Of a stretch of DNA of 64,000 nt, positions 17,056-27,100 are shown one piece after another. Position 1 is the first letter of the stretch; the number at the start of each line of letters is the position of its first letter. The stretch lies in assembly GCF_013363975.1 (NCBI RefSeq), contig NZ_JABWGN010000001.1, forward strand, positions 248,001 through 312,000, written 5' to 3'. The stretch is from Nonomuraea montanisoli (lineage in GTDB: Bacteria; Actinomycetota; Actinomycetes; Streptosporangiales; Streptosporangiaceae). The notes under the pieces were generated by a model that saw nothing but the letters and a program-made list of their open reading frames with translations, had not been told where the DNA came from and searched no databases. The translations under genes were made by a program, and so were the position numbers.

Positions 17056-17471
17056 TGTGCAATTGTCAACACGGTCTCCGCGCTTGCACGCGATGACCGA
17101 GCAACATGAAGATACAACCCACAACGCCTGCGACGCCAACTTGATTCCCGGTGTCCCCCAGGTTCGCCTGTCACCAAGACGGCGAAACCCCCGGGAACGC
17201 GGCTCGAAGCGCACGCTCCCGGGGGCCGACCGGCAGGGTCGAGCCGGTCCGACGGCAGGACTTCCCCCGAGATGAAGTCCTGGTCTCATCGCGACGACTG
17301 GAACCGCAACCCCCCGAGCGGCCCAGTCATTCTGTAAGACGCCGCCGGAGGCCCCGCGGGTTGCTTCCCGGCGTCAGCGTTGCTTCAGGACCTCGCCATG
17401 GAACGGCATGGCCGCACGCGCCCCGCTCCGGGCGCCCCCGTGGAACGCGCCGAACGCCCCGGAACCGAGCC
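17056..17471. other. Intergenic region between tmRNA and the PBP-like gene
   Basis: 416 bp without a credible protein gene. Short open frames here are Arg/Ser/Gly-rich and lack ribosome sites. It should hold the leftward ssrA promoter: GTTGACAAT at about 17059-17067 on the reverse strand could be an extended -10-like element, but no convincing -35 was found. A GC-rich hairpin at 17188-17225 is listed separately. Confidence 0.6.
17188..17225. terminator. Possible terminator after the smpB/PBP-like operon
   Basis: A 9-bp perfect stem CCCCCGGGA / TCCCGGGGG with a 20-base loop, about 250 bp downstream of the PBP-like stop and ahead of ssrA. It is stable but without a T-tract; function is inferred from position only. 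Confidence 0.35.
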
Positions 17472-19346
17472 TCAGCCCTGGTCGCGCAGCGCGCCGAAGA
17501 AGTCGCCCGCGATGGCCGCCGGGTTGTAGTTCTTGGCCAGGACGGCGATCGCCAGGTCGCCCTGCCAGCCCACGAACCAGCGCTGCCGGCTGTCCTCGTC
17601 ACCCGCCGCCGCGGACACCCCGTACACCTGCCCCTTGCCCGCCTGCGCGGGCGAGCCCTTGGCGCCCGCCTGCATCATCGCGGTCAGGGCCGCGCGGACC
17701 TTCGGGTCGAGCGGCACCGGCTGCGGCGCCGGCGCGGGCGCGATCTCGCCCGTGGGGTCGGGCGACTTGGGGTCGGTCACCAGCACGGGCGGCCGCCACG
17801 TGCCGGAGCCGACGGCCGCCGCGACCAGCGCCATCGACAGCGGGCTCACCTGGACGCTCTGGCCCGCGATGGCCCTGGCCTTGTCCGCGTCGCTGCCGAG
17901 CTCGCCGACCGAGCCGCTGAACGACTTGAGCGGGAGCTGCCACGGCTGCCCGAAGCCGAACGCCTTGGCGCTCTGCGCGAGCGCCCCCGCGTCCACCCGG
18001 CGGGCGAGCGAGGCGAGCGCGGTGACGCAGCCCCTGGCGAAGTTCTCGGTGAGGGTCGGCGCCGGCTCGCTCACGCCCGCCGCCTGGCCCACCTCGACGA
18101 ACCGGGCGCCGCCGACCGTGCGCTCCGCCGGGCACGCCAGCCGCAGCTTCGGGCTCACGTTCCCCTTGACGAGGGCGTCGGTGGCGACGATGGAGAACGC
18201 GGTGCCGGCCGGGAACTTGCCGGCCAGGGCGTCCTTCTCCTGGTTCATGCCGCTCGTGGCGACCGCCCGGATCTCGCCCGTCGCCTTGTCGACCGCGACG
18301 AGGGCGCCGCTCTGGCTCTGCTCGACCGCCTGGTCGGCGGCCTGCTGGACGGCGCTGTCGATGGTGGTCTTGACCGACTGGTTCGCGCGGCCGGGCCACT
18401 CCTTGAGCACCGCGACGTCCTTGCCGGTCTTGGCGTCGAGGATGACCACCTTGGTCTGCGTGGAACCGGTCAGGTAGTCCTGGTACGCCTTCTGCAGACC
18501 GCTCTGCCCGATCGAGTCGCCCGCGCGCTGCGGGCCGCCGAGCTTCGCCTCGTCCTCGGCGGTGATCGCGCTGACCTTGCCGACCAGGTCCTTGGGCTCC
18601 TTGGGGGCGAGCGGCTGCGGCTGCTCCTGCACCGTGAGCTGCTCGATCTTGTCGAGCTGGTTCTTCAGCGCCAGGTACCGGGTGCGGCCGAAGTGGGCCA
18701 GCGGCACGAACTGGTGCGGCGGGGACGACCGGATGCGGTTGAGCAGCCGGTCGTGAGGGAACCCGGTGTACTTGGCGAGCTGCTGCACGACCTCCTCGGC
18801 CTGCGCGCCGAGCTGCGAGGGCACCACGCCGGCCACGTACAGCACCTGCGGGCTCTGCAGCGAGTCGCCGTTGCGGTCGTTGATCGGCTGGCGCGGGATC
18901 GCCTCGGGGTCCACGGCGAACCGCTGCCCCTCCTTGAGCTGCGGGTGGATGACCGAGGGCGACCAGCGCACCTTCCACACGCCGTCGACGAGGTGCAGGG
19001 GCAGCACGCCGTCGTAGCCCCAGAGCGGGCTGTTCTCGCCCAGGTCCACCTCGGCCCGGAAGTCGGCCCGCGACTCGTCGCCGTTCAGGCTGACGTTCTT
19101 GATCTTGAAGCGGAAGGAGGCGGCGTCCAGCTCCAGCTTCACGTCGGCCAGCGTCTTGCGGACCGCCGCCTCGTCGCCGTCGGTGCGGCGGGCCGCGAGC
19201 TCGTAGTCGCCCGTCTGCCAGCCCACGAGGAAGTCGCGCAGCGCGTCGTGCGGCGACGACTCGTCGAAGCAGCCGGTCAGAGTCGTGGACGCGACCGCGA
19301 GCGTGGCGAACGCGGACAGCGTACGGCGAAGGCGGGGACGGCTCAT
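17472..19346 (-). CDS. Penicillin-binding-protein-like lipoprotein lacking all catalytic motifs
   Basis: 624 residues, ATG at 19346. The signal ends in TTLTGC (lipoprotein). An NTF2-like MecA_N domain follows (about 30-150, [17 protein letters not shown]), then a PBP dimer-type region and a transpeptidase-fold C-domain. Compared with the intact PBP at 40830-42440 the motifs are changed: SxxK is T382-A-F-S385 (GTAFS instead of GSTFK), SxN is G439-C-V441, and KTG is V574-Y-G576. Surrounding residues still align ([35 protein letters not shown]), so the fold is kept but acylation by penicillin or substrate is not possible. The start overlaps the smpB stop (ATGA). Probably a structural or regulatory pseudoenzyme; the open frame is undamaged. 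Confidence 0.88.
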   Translation of the reverse strand: MSRPRLRRTLSAFATLAVASTTLTGCFDESSPHDALRDFLVGWQTGDYELAARRTDGDEAAVRKTLADVKLELDAASFRFKIKNVSLNGDESRADFRAEVDLGENSPLWGYDGVLPLHLVDGVWKVRWSPSVIHPQLKEGQRFAVDPEAIPRQPINDRNGDSLQSPQVLYVAGVVPSQLGAQAEEVVQQLAKYTGFPHDRLLNRIRSSPPHQFVPLAHFGRTRYLALKNQLDKIEQLTVQEQPQPLAPKEPKDLVGKVSAITAEDEAKLGGPQRAGDSIGQSGLQKAYQDYLTGSTQTKVVILDAKTGKDVAVLKEWPGRANQSVKTTIDSAVQQAADQAVEQSQSGALVAVDKATGEIRAVATSGMNQEKDALAGKFPAGTAFSIVATDALVKGNVSPKLRLACPAERTVGGARFVEVGQAAGVSEPAPTLTENFARGCVTALASLARRVDAGALAQSAKAFGFGQPWQLPLKSFSGSVGELGSDADKARAIAGQSVQVSPLSMALVAAAVGSGTWRPPVLVTDPKSPDPTGEIAPAPAPQPVPLDPKVRAALTAMMQAGAKGSPAQAGKGQVYGVSAAAGDEDSRQRWFVGWQGDLAIAVLAKNYNPAAIAGDFFGALRDQG

Positions 19347-19810
19347 CGGTTGCGGTGGCGCAGTGCCCTGGCCATCTCCCGCTTTGCCTGCTGCTCGGCC
19401 AGCGTCTGCCGCTTGTCCCAGTCCTTCTTGCCGCGCGCCACGCCGATCTCGACCTTGGCCCGGCCGTCCTTGAAGTACAGGGAGAGCGGCACGATCGTCA
19501 GGCCGCCCTCCTTCACCTTGGCGGACAGCTTGGCGATCTCCTTGCGGTGCAGCAGGAGCTTGCGCTTGCGGCGGGCGGCGTGGTTGGTCCACGTGCCCTG
19601 GGTGTACTCGGGGATGTGGACGTTGAGCAGCCACGCTTCGCCGTCGTCGATGGTGGCGTATCCGTCGATGAGCGAGGCGCGTCCCTCGCGCAGGGACTTG
19701 ACCTCGGTGCCCTGCAGCACGAGGCCGGCCTCGTAGGTGTCCTCGACGTGGTAGTCGTGCCGAGCACGCTTGTTCTGGGCGATGACCTTCCGCCCCGTCT
19801 CACGTGGCAT
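19343..19810 (-). CDS. smpB: SsrA-binding protein
   Basis: 155 residues, normal length. It begins [20 protein letters not shown] and contains [31 protein letters not shown] and the lysine-rich [16 protein letters not shown]. Its C-terminal helix [24 protein letters not shown] is the tail that enters the mRNA channel of stalled ribosomes. It binds tmRNA (encoded ~2.3 kb downstream on the same strand) and delivers it to the A site. It lies 23 bp downstream of ftsX and overlaps the PBP-like gene by 4 bp, so the three are probably read as one unit. Confidence 0.97.
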   Translation of the reverse strand: MPRETGRKVIAQNKRARHDYHVEDTYEAGLVLQGTEVKSLREGRASLIDGYATIDDGEAWLLNVHIPEYTQGTWTNHAARRKRKLLLHRKEIAKLSAKVKEGGLTIVPLSLYFKDGRAKVEIGVARGKKDWDKRQTLAEQQAKREMARALRHRNR

Positions 19811-19833
19811 GCCTCGACCTTACCGGCGTTCCT

Positions 19834-20745
19834 CTAGACCCTGAGATAGCGGCGGAGCGTCACGAACGACGCCAGGACACAGATCAGCACGCCGATCACC
19901 ATGGTGAGGGTGATGGAAGTCGCCACCTCGTCCCAGCCCAGCGGCGCGCCGATGGCGATGAACTTGGTGATCTCCTCGAACATGAACACCTTGGCCGCGA
20001 TGAGCAGGACCGCGGCGAGCACACCGCCGATCAGGCCGGCGATCATGCCTTCCATCACGAACGGCAGCTGGATGTAGAGGTTCGAGGCGCCGACCAGGCG
20101 CATGATGCCGGTCTCACGGCGGCGGTTGAAGGCCGACAGCCGGACGGTGTTGCCGATCAGCAGCGCGGCGGCGAGCACCAGGATGATGGCGATGGTGATC
20201 GCCGCCCAGCGGAGCGTGTCGAGCATGCTGAAGAACTTGCCGATCAGCTCTCTCTGGTTGATCACCTGAGAGACGCCCGGCAGCACCTCCGCCGCCTTCA
20301 CAATCGGCTCGTAGTTCTCCGGATCGGTCAGCTTGAGCCGGAACGAGGTCGGCATGTCCTTGACCGTCGCGGCGTCGATCAGCGCCTTGTTGGTGGCGAA
20401 GGACTGCTTGAAGTTCTCGTAGGCCTGCTGCTGGTTCTCGTAGATCACCCCACCGGGGGCGACGCCGGGGATCTTCTCGAGTTGGGCCTTCAGGGCGGTG
20501 GTCTCCTCGTCGGTGATGCCCTTGCCCTTGCACCTCTCGGAAGCGGTGCCCTGGTTGCAGAGGAAAACCGAGACCTCGACCTTGTCGTACCAGTAGCTCT
20601 GCATCATCGAGACCTGCGAGTTGATCATCAGGCCGACGCCCAGCATCGCCATGCCGACCGCCACAGTGATCACCACCGCGATCGTCATGGTCAGGTTGCG
20701 ACGGAGGCCGATCCAGACCTCGGAGAAGATGAAATTCGCCCGCAT
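19834..20745 (-). CDS. ftsX: Cell division ABC transporter permease FtsX
   Basis: 303 residues. A first membrane helix (MTIAVVITVAVGMAMLGVGLMI) is followed by a ~130-residue outer loop with two Cys (FLCNQGTASERCKGK). Three C-terminal helices follow (WAAITIAIILVLAAALLI, GMIAGLIGGVLAAVLLIAA, ITLTMVIGVLICVLASFVTL). The cytoplasmic N-terminus FIFSEVWIGLRRNLTM is typical. FtsX with FtsE passes ATP-driven conformational change to peptidoglycan hydrolases such as RipC in mycobacteria (family knowledge). It is 20 bp downstream of ftsE and upstream of smpB. Confidence 0.95.
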   Translation of the reverse strand: MRANFIFSEVWIGLRRNLTMTIAVVITVAVGMAMLGVGLMINSQVSMMQSYWYDKVEVSVFLCNQGTASERCKGKGITDEETTALKAQLEKIPGVAPGGVIYENQQQAYENFKQSFATNKALIDAATVKDMPTSFRLKLTDPENYEPIVKAAEVLPGVSQVINQRELIGKFFSMLDTLRWAAITIAIILVLAAALLIGNTVRLSAFNRRRETGIMRLVGASNLYIQLPFVMEGMIAGLIGGVLAAVLLIAAKVFMFEEITKFIAIGAPLGWDEVATSITLTMVIGVLICVLASFVTLRRYLRV

Positions 20746-20765
20746 GGTTTGCCTGCTGCTCCCTG

Positions 20766-21455
20766 TCAGTACGCCTGGCCGTAGACGCCACGCGACTGGT
20801 CGCGGACGATCTTGCCGTCCTCCAGCTCCACGACACGCTTGCGCATGGAGTCGACGATGGCCGCGTCGTGCGTGGCCATGACGACAGTAGTGCCGGTTCG
20901 GTTGATGCGGTCCAGCACCTTCATGATGCCGATGCTCGTCGCCGGGTCGATGTTGCCCGTCGGCTCGTCGGCCAGCAGGATCATCGGCCGGTTGACGAAC
21001 GCGCGCGCCATGGCGACACGCTGCTGCTCGCCGCCGGACAGCTCGTCGGGCATGCGGTGCGCCTTGCCCTCCAGGCCGACCAGCTCGATGACCTCGGGCA
21101 CCACCTTGCGGATGAAGCGCCGCGGCTTGCCGATGACCTCCAGGGCGAACGCCACGTTCTCGTAGACGTTCTTGTTCGGCAGCAGCCGGAAGTCCTGGAA
21201 GACGCAGCCGATGCGGCGGCGCAGGTGCGGCACCTTGAAGTTGGAGAGGCGAGCCAGGTCCTTGCCGGCGACATGAATGGCGCCGGAGTTGGGCCGCTCC
21301 TCCTTGAGGACCAGTCGCAGGAACGTGGACTTGCCTGATCCCGAAGGACCGACGAGGAACACGAACTCGCCCTTGTCCACGTCAACGGAGACGTGGTCGA
21401 GCGCGGGCCGGTTCTGGTTCGTGTAGACCTTGGTGACATTATCGAAATGGATCAC
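20766..21455 (-). CDS. ftsE: Cell division ATP-binding protein FtsE
   Basis: 229 residues starting at GTG 21455 ([11 protein letters not shown]). Walker A is GPSGSGKST, the signature is [14 protein letters not shown], Walker B is [12 protein letters not shown], and the switch His lies in [11 protein letters not shown]. It is the soluble ATPase of the FtsEX divisome complex. First gene of the ftsE-ftsX-smpB-PBP-like unit. The 203 bp upstream separate it from a divergent zinc-ribbon gene. Confidence 0.96.
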   Translation of the reverse strand: MIHFDNVTKVYTNQNRPALDHVSVDVDKGEFVFLVGPSGSGKSTFLRLVLKEERPNSGAIHVAGKDLARLSNFKVPHLRRRIGCVFQDFRLLPNKNVYENVAFALEVIGKPRRFIRKVVPEVIELVGLEGKAHRMPDELSGGEQQRVAMARAFVNRPMILLADEPTGNIDPATSIGIMKVLDRINRTGTTVVMATHDAAIVDSMRKRVVELEDGKIVRDQSRGVYGQAY

Positions 21456-21658
21456 GAGAGCATCACGGCATGCCAGTCTAGGGGTCAGGACGGAAGCGAG
21501 GGTGGCACATGCCCACTTCCCGCCGCTCGGCCGTCGGGGACGTCTTTCTTTACCGATGATCGACGTTCCGATTGGCCAGGGGACAGTCTAGGGGGAAGAC
21601 TGGCATGGAACGTCCATAACGGAAACAAAACGATTGTGCGGCTACACTTGGGGCTGAC

Positions 21659-21850
21659 ATGAGTTGCCAACACCTCGTCTGCGCGCAGTGCGCCCACCCG
21701 GTCATCGAGGGTCGCTGCGCGGTCTGCCGCGCCAACCGCGAGCGGATGCACAACCACGGCTTCGCCGGGCTGTCACCCGCTCTCATCGCCGGGCTGCTGC
21801 TCGCGCTGTTGTTCCTGACCCTCGTGCTGAAGCACCTGAGCGGCCTCTAG
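21659..21850 (+). CDS. Small zinc-ribbon membrane protein
   Basis: 63 residues. The N-terminal half holds C8-x2-C11 and C20-x2-C23, a zinc ribbon, with extra Cys3 and His5 (CQHLVCAQCAHPVIEGRCAVC). The C-terminal half is one membrane helix (LIAGLLLALLFLTLVLK). Similar peptides occur next to prfB/ftsE in related actinobacteria, but no function is known to me. CTACACT just upstream could be a -10 element, giving a very short leader. It is convergent with prfB and divergent from ftsE. Confidence 0.75.
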   Translation: MSCQHLVCAQCAHPVIEGRCAVCRANRERMHNHGFAGLSPALIAGLLLALLFLTLVLKHLSGL

Positions 21851-21893
21851 GAGCCCCGGGCGCCCGGCGCCCGGGTCGGCCTTCGGACGGCCC

Positions 21894-23012
21894 CTAGAGG
21901 GCCGCTTCCGACTCCTGCCGGCGCATCCAGCGGATCTCCGACTCGATGAACTGGTCGAGGTCGCCGTCGAGCACGGCCGACGGGTTGCCGGCCTCGGTGC
22001 TCGTGCGCAGGTCCTTCACGATCTGGTACGGGTGCAGCACGTAGTTGCGGATCTGCGTGCCCCACGACGTGGTCGTGGCGCCGCGCAGCTCCGACATCTT
22101 CTCCGCCTCCTCCTGGCGCTTGCGCTCCAGCAGCTTGGCCTGGAGCACGGCCATGGCGGTCGCGCGGTTCTGGAGCTGGGAGCGCTCGTTCTGGCAGGAG
22201 ACCACGATGTTGGTCGGCAGGTGCGTGATGCGGACGGCCGAGTCGGTCGTGTTGACGCCCTGGCCGCCGGGGCCGGAGGAGCGGTAGACGTCGACGCGGA
22301 TCTCGTCCTCGTTGATGTCGATGTGGTCGGTCTGCTCGACCACCGGCACGATGTCCACGCCGGCGAACGACGTCTGGCGGCGGCCCTGGTTGTCGAACGG
22401 GCTGATGCGCACCAGGCGGTGGGTGCCGTGCTCGCCGCGCAGCGTGCCGTACGCGTAGGGGGCCTTGACCGTGAACGTGGCCGACTTGATGCCGGCCTCC
22501 TCGGCGTAGGAGGTCTCGTAGACCTCGGTCGGGTAGCCCTTGCGCTCGGCCCAGCGGAGGTACATGCGCAGCAGCATCTCGGCCCAGTCGGCGGCGTCGA
22601 CGCCACCGGCCTGCGAGTTGATCGTCACCAGCGCCTCGCGGGCGTCGTACTCGCCCGACAGCAGGGTGCGGACCTCCAGCGCGCCGATGTCGGAGCGCAG
22701 CGTGGCGAGCTCCTTGTCGGCCTCGGCCCGCGTGTCGTCGTCGCCCTCCTCGGCGGCCAGCTCGTAGAGCACGCCGAGGTCGTCCAGCCGGCGCGCCAGC
22801 CCGTCGACGCGGTTGAGCTCGCCCTGCAGGTGGGACAGCTTGCTCGTGACCTTCTGCGCCTGGTCGGGGTCGTCCCACAGGTCGGGGGCGGCCACCTGCT
22901 GCTCCAGCTCCTCGATCTGCTTGCGCATCGCGTCGAGGTCGAGCACGTCCTGGATGCTCCGGAGCGTGCCCGCGAGCTCGTTGATCTCTTCTGCCGGATC
23001 GATGACTGCCAC
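21894..23012 (-). CDS. prfB: Peptide chain release factor 2
   Basis: 372 residues from GTG 23012 ([21 protein letters not shown]), the usual actinobacterial start; a longer frame upstream is not family-like. The peptidyl-hydrolysis loop is SGPGGQGVN (GGQ), and [20 protein letters not shown] contains the SPF tripeptide that reads UGA/UAA. There is no in-frame UGA or programmed frameshift as in E. coli prfB, so autoregulation by frameshifting is absent. It sits upstream of ftsEX-smpB on the same strand, separated by the small convergent zinc-ribbon gene. Confidence 0.97.
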   Translation of the reverse strand: MAVIDPAEEINELAGTLRSIQDVLDLDAMRKQIEELEQQVAAPDLWDDPDQAQKVTSKLSHLQGELNRVDGLARRLDDLGVLYELAAEEGDDDTRAEADKELATLRSDIGALEVRTLLSGEYDAREALVTINSQAGGVDAADWAEMLLRMYLRWAERKGYPTEVYETSYAEEAGIKSATFTVKAPYAYGTLRGEHGTHRLVRISPFDNQGRRQTSFAGVDIVPVVEQTDHIDINEDEIRVDVYRSSGPGGQGVNTTDSAVRITHLPTNIVVSCQNERSQLQNRATAMAVLQAKLLERKRQEEAEKMSELRGATTTSWGTQIRNYVLHPYQIVKDLRTSTEAGNPSAVLDGDLDQFIESEIRWMRRQESEAAL

Positions 23013-23059
23013 GTCTCCCAAGGGTACGCGACCCTCACGCGCACGAATAACATGGCGAG

Positions 23060-24103
23060 GTGCGTGCATCCGGTCGGCTCAGGACACTGGCGCTCGCCGC
23101 CGGGCTGCTGGCCGGCGCGACCGCCTGCTCAGGCGGCTCCGCCGCGCCCTCGGCGGCGCCCGTGACGCGCGCCGCCGTCAGCTCGTCGGCGACCGCCACG
23201 CCGGCGCTGCCGCCCCCCGAGGTCACCCGGGCCGAGGCGGGCGAGGTGTTCTCCACGCTGACGGCCACCGACGACGTGCTGCGGGCCGCCGCGCCCAAGC
23301 TGCACGACGGCACCCTGCGCGACGCGCTCGACCTCACCCGCGACGCCGAAGCCCAGCTCACCACGGCCGCCTACCAGTCCACGGGCTACCATCCCCCCCG
23401 CTACGAATGGGGCTCGCCCGTCCTGTACGTGCCCCGCTTCCCCGCCGGCTCGGAGTCGCCGTGGTTCACCGCCCTGGTGGCCCGCGACGGTCATCCGACG
23501 CTGCTGACCTTCGCCAAGGTCAACAAGGACGCCAAGTGGCAGATCAGCGCGGTGACCCGGCTGCTCGACGGGCAGGACCCGCCGCCGGTCCAGCTCGACG
23601 CCGAGGGCTACGCGACGGCGCTCGACCCGGGCGACAAGAGCGTGACCATCAGCCCGCAGTACATGGGGCCGCTGCACGCGACGGCGGCCGAGGCGGGGGC
23701 CACCGGCGTGGCGGCCGGCCTGATCGCGCCCGGCCCCTACACCACCGACCTCGCCGAGGAGATCAACGACGAGCGCAAGGCGGCCAAGGACGCCGGGCTC
23801 AGCTACGACTCGATCTTCAGCGGCAACGACTACCCCGTCTACGCGCTGCGCACCCGCGACGGCGGCGCGCTGATCCAGTACTCCCTGTCGCGCAACACCA
23901 CCACGACGGCGGCGACCAACGTGAAGGACTTCATCCCGGTGCCCGACGACGCCCAGTGGGCGATCGACGAGCCGAAGGTCCGGCGCACGCTCAAACTGAC
24001 CGAGACGCACCAGTACGCCACGGCCGTGCCGCCGGCGTCGGCGCCGGCGGCGGCCCGGGTCATCGCCCACGAGGGCGGCCTCACCCGCGCCTCGGGCGAG
24101 TGA
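23060..24103 (+). CDS. Secreted lipoprotein of unknown function
   Basis: 347 residues from GTG 23060. The signal [19 protein letters not shown] provides a plausible lipobox (ATAC). An Ala/Ser/Pro linker to residue ~55 leads to a folded region with two similar halves: one around [43 protein letters not shown] and one around [27 protein letters not shown]. This suggests an internal NTF2-like or cystatin-like duplication (pattern reading only). It is divergent from prfB across 47 bp. Family not recognised. Confidence 0.78.
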   Translation: MRASGRLRTLALAAGLLAGATACSGGSAAPSAAPVTRAAVSSSATATPALPPPEVTRAEAGEVFSTLTATDDVLRAAAPKLHDGTLRDALDLTRDAEAQLTTAAYQSTGYHPPRYEWGSPVLYVPRFPAGSESPWFTALVARDGHPTLLTFAKVNKDAKWQISAVTRLLDGQDPPPVQLDAEGYATALDPGDKSVTISPQYMGPLHATAAEAGATGVAAGLIAPGPYTTDLAEEINDERKAAKDAGLSYDSIFSGNDYPVYALRTRDGGALIQYSLSRNTTTTAATNVKDFIPVPDDAQWAIDEPKVRRTLKLTETHQYATAVPPASAPAAARVIAHEGGLTRASGE

Positions 24104-24181
24104 TCTCCGGCACGTGACAGCAGGCGCCGGGCGGCGCCTCGGGTGGGTGGTCCCGCCCGAGGCACTCCTACGGCGCCGCCC

Positions 24182-27100
24182 TCACTCCTCCCCGTGCGGC
24201 AGGTTGCTGGTCGCGACGAGCGTGCGGACGGCGCGCAGCGCGACCGACAGCGTGGCCAGGTCGAAGTTGTCGCTCTCCCAGATCTCCGACAGCGTCTGCC
24301 GGGCACGGCCCACGGCGGCCGAGTTGGCGTCCGTCCAGAGAGCCAGCCGCTCCTCCGGCGACAGGCCCGGCGTGCTGTGCGTCAGCACGTCGCGGGTGAG
24401 CGAGGCGTGCGCGGCGTAGAGGTCGTCGCGCAGCGCCGAGCGGGCCATCGAGTTCCACCGGTTGTCGCGCGGCAGGGAGATGACGCGCTCCCTGAGCCGG
24501 GCGAGCTGGAGCCGGTCGGCCAGGTCGAAGTACACCTCGGCCACCTCGTTGACCGGCCGTCCCGTGAGCGAGGAGATCTCCACCAGGTCGAACGTCGAGT
24601 AGGCGGGCACCATCGCCGCCACCCGCTCGGCCAGGTCCACGGGCACGTCCCGGGCCACGAAGGCGTCGCGGCGCTCCTCGAAGGCGGCCAGGTCCGGGCC
24701 GGCGAGGAGCTTGGGCATGTGCGTGAGCAGGCCGTTGACGCCCTTGACGAAGAACCCGGCCGCGGCGGCGAGGTCGAGCGGCGGGCGGCGGTTGGTGAGC
24801 AGCCAGCGGGTGCCCCGCTCGGCCAGCTTGCGCGCCTCCAGCAACATGGCGATCTGGGTGCTCGTGTCCACGACGTTGTCCAGCGCCTCCACCTGGCGGT
24901 AGAAGCTGGGCAGGTCGAAGACCTCGCGGGCGACGAGGTAGGCGCGCACGATGTCGGGCGTCGAGGCGCCGGTCTCCTCCGCGAGGCGGAACATGAACGT
25001 GGTGCCCATGGAGTTGACCAGCTCGTTCACCACGCAGGTGGTGATGATCTCGCGGCGCAGCGGGTGGGCGTCCATGTACTCGCGGAACCGCTCGCGCAGC
25101 GCCGACGGGAAGTACGACACCAGCCACGAGGCGAGGTACGGGTCGTCGGGCAGGTCGGAGGCGAGCAGCTCGGCGTCCACCACCAGCTTGGTGTAGGCGA
25201 GCAGCACCGAGAACTCCGGCGCGGTGAGCCCGAGCCGCGCCTGGCGGCGCTCGGCCAGCGTCTTGTCCGACGGCAGGAACTCCAGCTCCCGGTTGACCAG
25301 CCCGTCGCGTTCGAGCCGGCGCAGGTAGCGGGCGTGGATGTGGAGCATCTCCACGGCCTGGGAGCGGGCGGCGGCCAGCACCACGTTCTGCGCGTGGTTG
25401 TCGCGCAGGACCAGGTCGGCGACCTCGTCGGTCATCGAGGTGAAGACCTCGTTGCGCTGGGTGTCGGTGAGCCTGCCGTCGCGGACGACCTGGTCGAGCA
25501 GGATCTTGATGTTCACCTCGTGGTCGGAGGTGTCGACGCCCGCGGAGTTGTCGATGAAGTCGGTGTTGACCAGACCGCCGTTGAGCGCGAACTCGATGCG
25601 GGCGAGCTGGGTGAAGCCGAGGTTGCCGCCCTCGCCGATGACCTTGCAGCGCAGCTCGGCGGCGTCGACGCGCAGCGGGTCGTTGGCCTTGTCGCCGACG
25701 TCGGCGTGGGACTCGACGCTCGCCTTGACGTAGGTGCCGATGCCGCCGTTCCACAGCAGGTCGACCGGGGCCTTCAGGATGGCGCTGATCAGGTCGTTGG
25801 GCGCCATGGACGTGACGCCGGCCGGCAGGTCGAGCGCCTCGCGCATCTGCGGGGTGATGGAGACGGACTTGGCGGTGCGCGGGAAGACGCCGCCGCCCGC
25901 CGAGATCAGCTCGGCCGAGTAGTCGGCCCACGAGCTGCGGGGCAGCTCGAACAGGCGCTGCCGCTCGGCGAACGAGGTGGCCGCGTCCGGGTCGGGGTCG
26001 ATGAAGATGTGCCGGTGGTCGAAGGCGGCGACCAGGCGGATGTGCCGCGACAGCAGCATGCCGTTGCCGAACACGTCGCCGGACATGTCGCCGACGCCGG
26101 CCACCGTGAAGTCGGTGGTCTGGACGTCGACGCCGGTGGTGCGGAAGTGGTACTTGACCGACTCCCAGGCGCCGCGGGCGGTGATGCCCATGGCCTTGTG
26201 GTCGTAGCCGATGGAGCCGCCGGAGGCGAAGGCGTCGCCGAGCCAGAAGCCGTAGTCCTTGGCCACGCCGTTGGCGATGTCGGAGAACGTCGCGGTGCCC
26301 TTGTCGGCGGCCACGACCAGGTAGGGGTCGTCGCCGTCGTGCCGGACGACGTCGGCCGGCGGCACGACCTTGCCGTCGACGAGGTTGTCGGTGACGTCGA
26401 GCAGGCCCGAGATGAACGTCCGGTAGCAGGCCACGCCCTCGGCCAGCACCTCCTCGCGGGAGCCGGACGCCGGGGGCCGCTTGACGACGAACCCGCCCTT
26501 GGACCCGGTCGGCACGATGACGGTGTTCTTGACCATCTGCGCCTTGACCAGGCCGAGGATCTCGGTGCGGAAGTCCTCCATGCGGTCGGACCAGCGCAGG
26601 CCGCCTCGGGCCACCTTGCCGAAGCGCAGGTGGACGCCCTCGACCCGCGGCGAGTACACGAAGATCTCGAACTTGGGCCGCGGCAGCGGCAGCACGCTGA
26701 TCGCCTGCGAGTCGAACTTGAGGGAGATGTAGTCCTTGCGGACCCCGTCGACGCTCTGGAAGTAGTTGGTGCGCAGCGTCGCCTCGATCATCTCGAGGTA
26801 CGCCCGCAGGATCCGGTCCTCGTCGAGCGAGGCGACCTCGTCGAGCGCGCCCAGGACCTCCTCCCGCAGGGCGTCGGCCAGGTCGTCGCGCGCGTCCTGC
26901 GGGCGCCGCGGGTCGAGCCGGGCCTCGAAGAGGCTGACCAGCAGCCGCGACAGCCGGACGTTGCCGATCAGCACCCGCTCCATGTAGCGCTCGGAGAAGG
27001 CGCTGCCGGCCTGGCGCAGGTACTTGGCGTAGACCCGCAGGATCTCGACCTGCTCCCAGGTCAGCCCGGCGCGCAGGATCAGCGCGTTGAAGTTGTCGGC

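Noticed and set aside
17056-17075. TTGACA immediately before ssrA as its -35
   Set aside because: It lies only ~14 bp before the mature 5' end, too near for a -35; it could at most be part of a -10-like element.
22900-23012. Programmed +1 frameshift in prfB
   Set aside because: The RF2 frame is continuous from the start codon with no internal UGA, so no recoding is needed.
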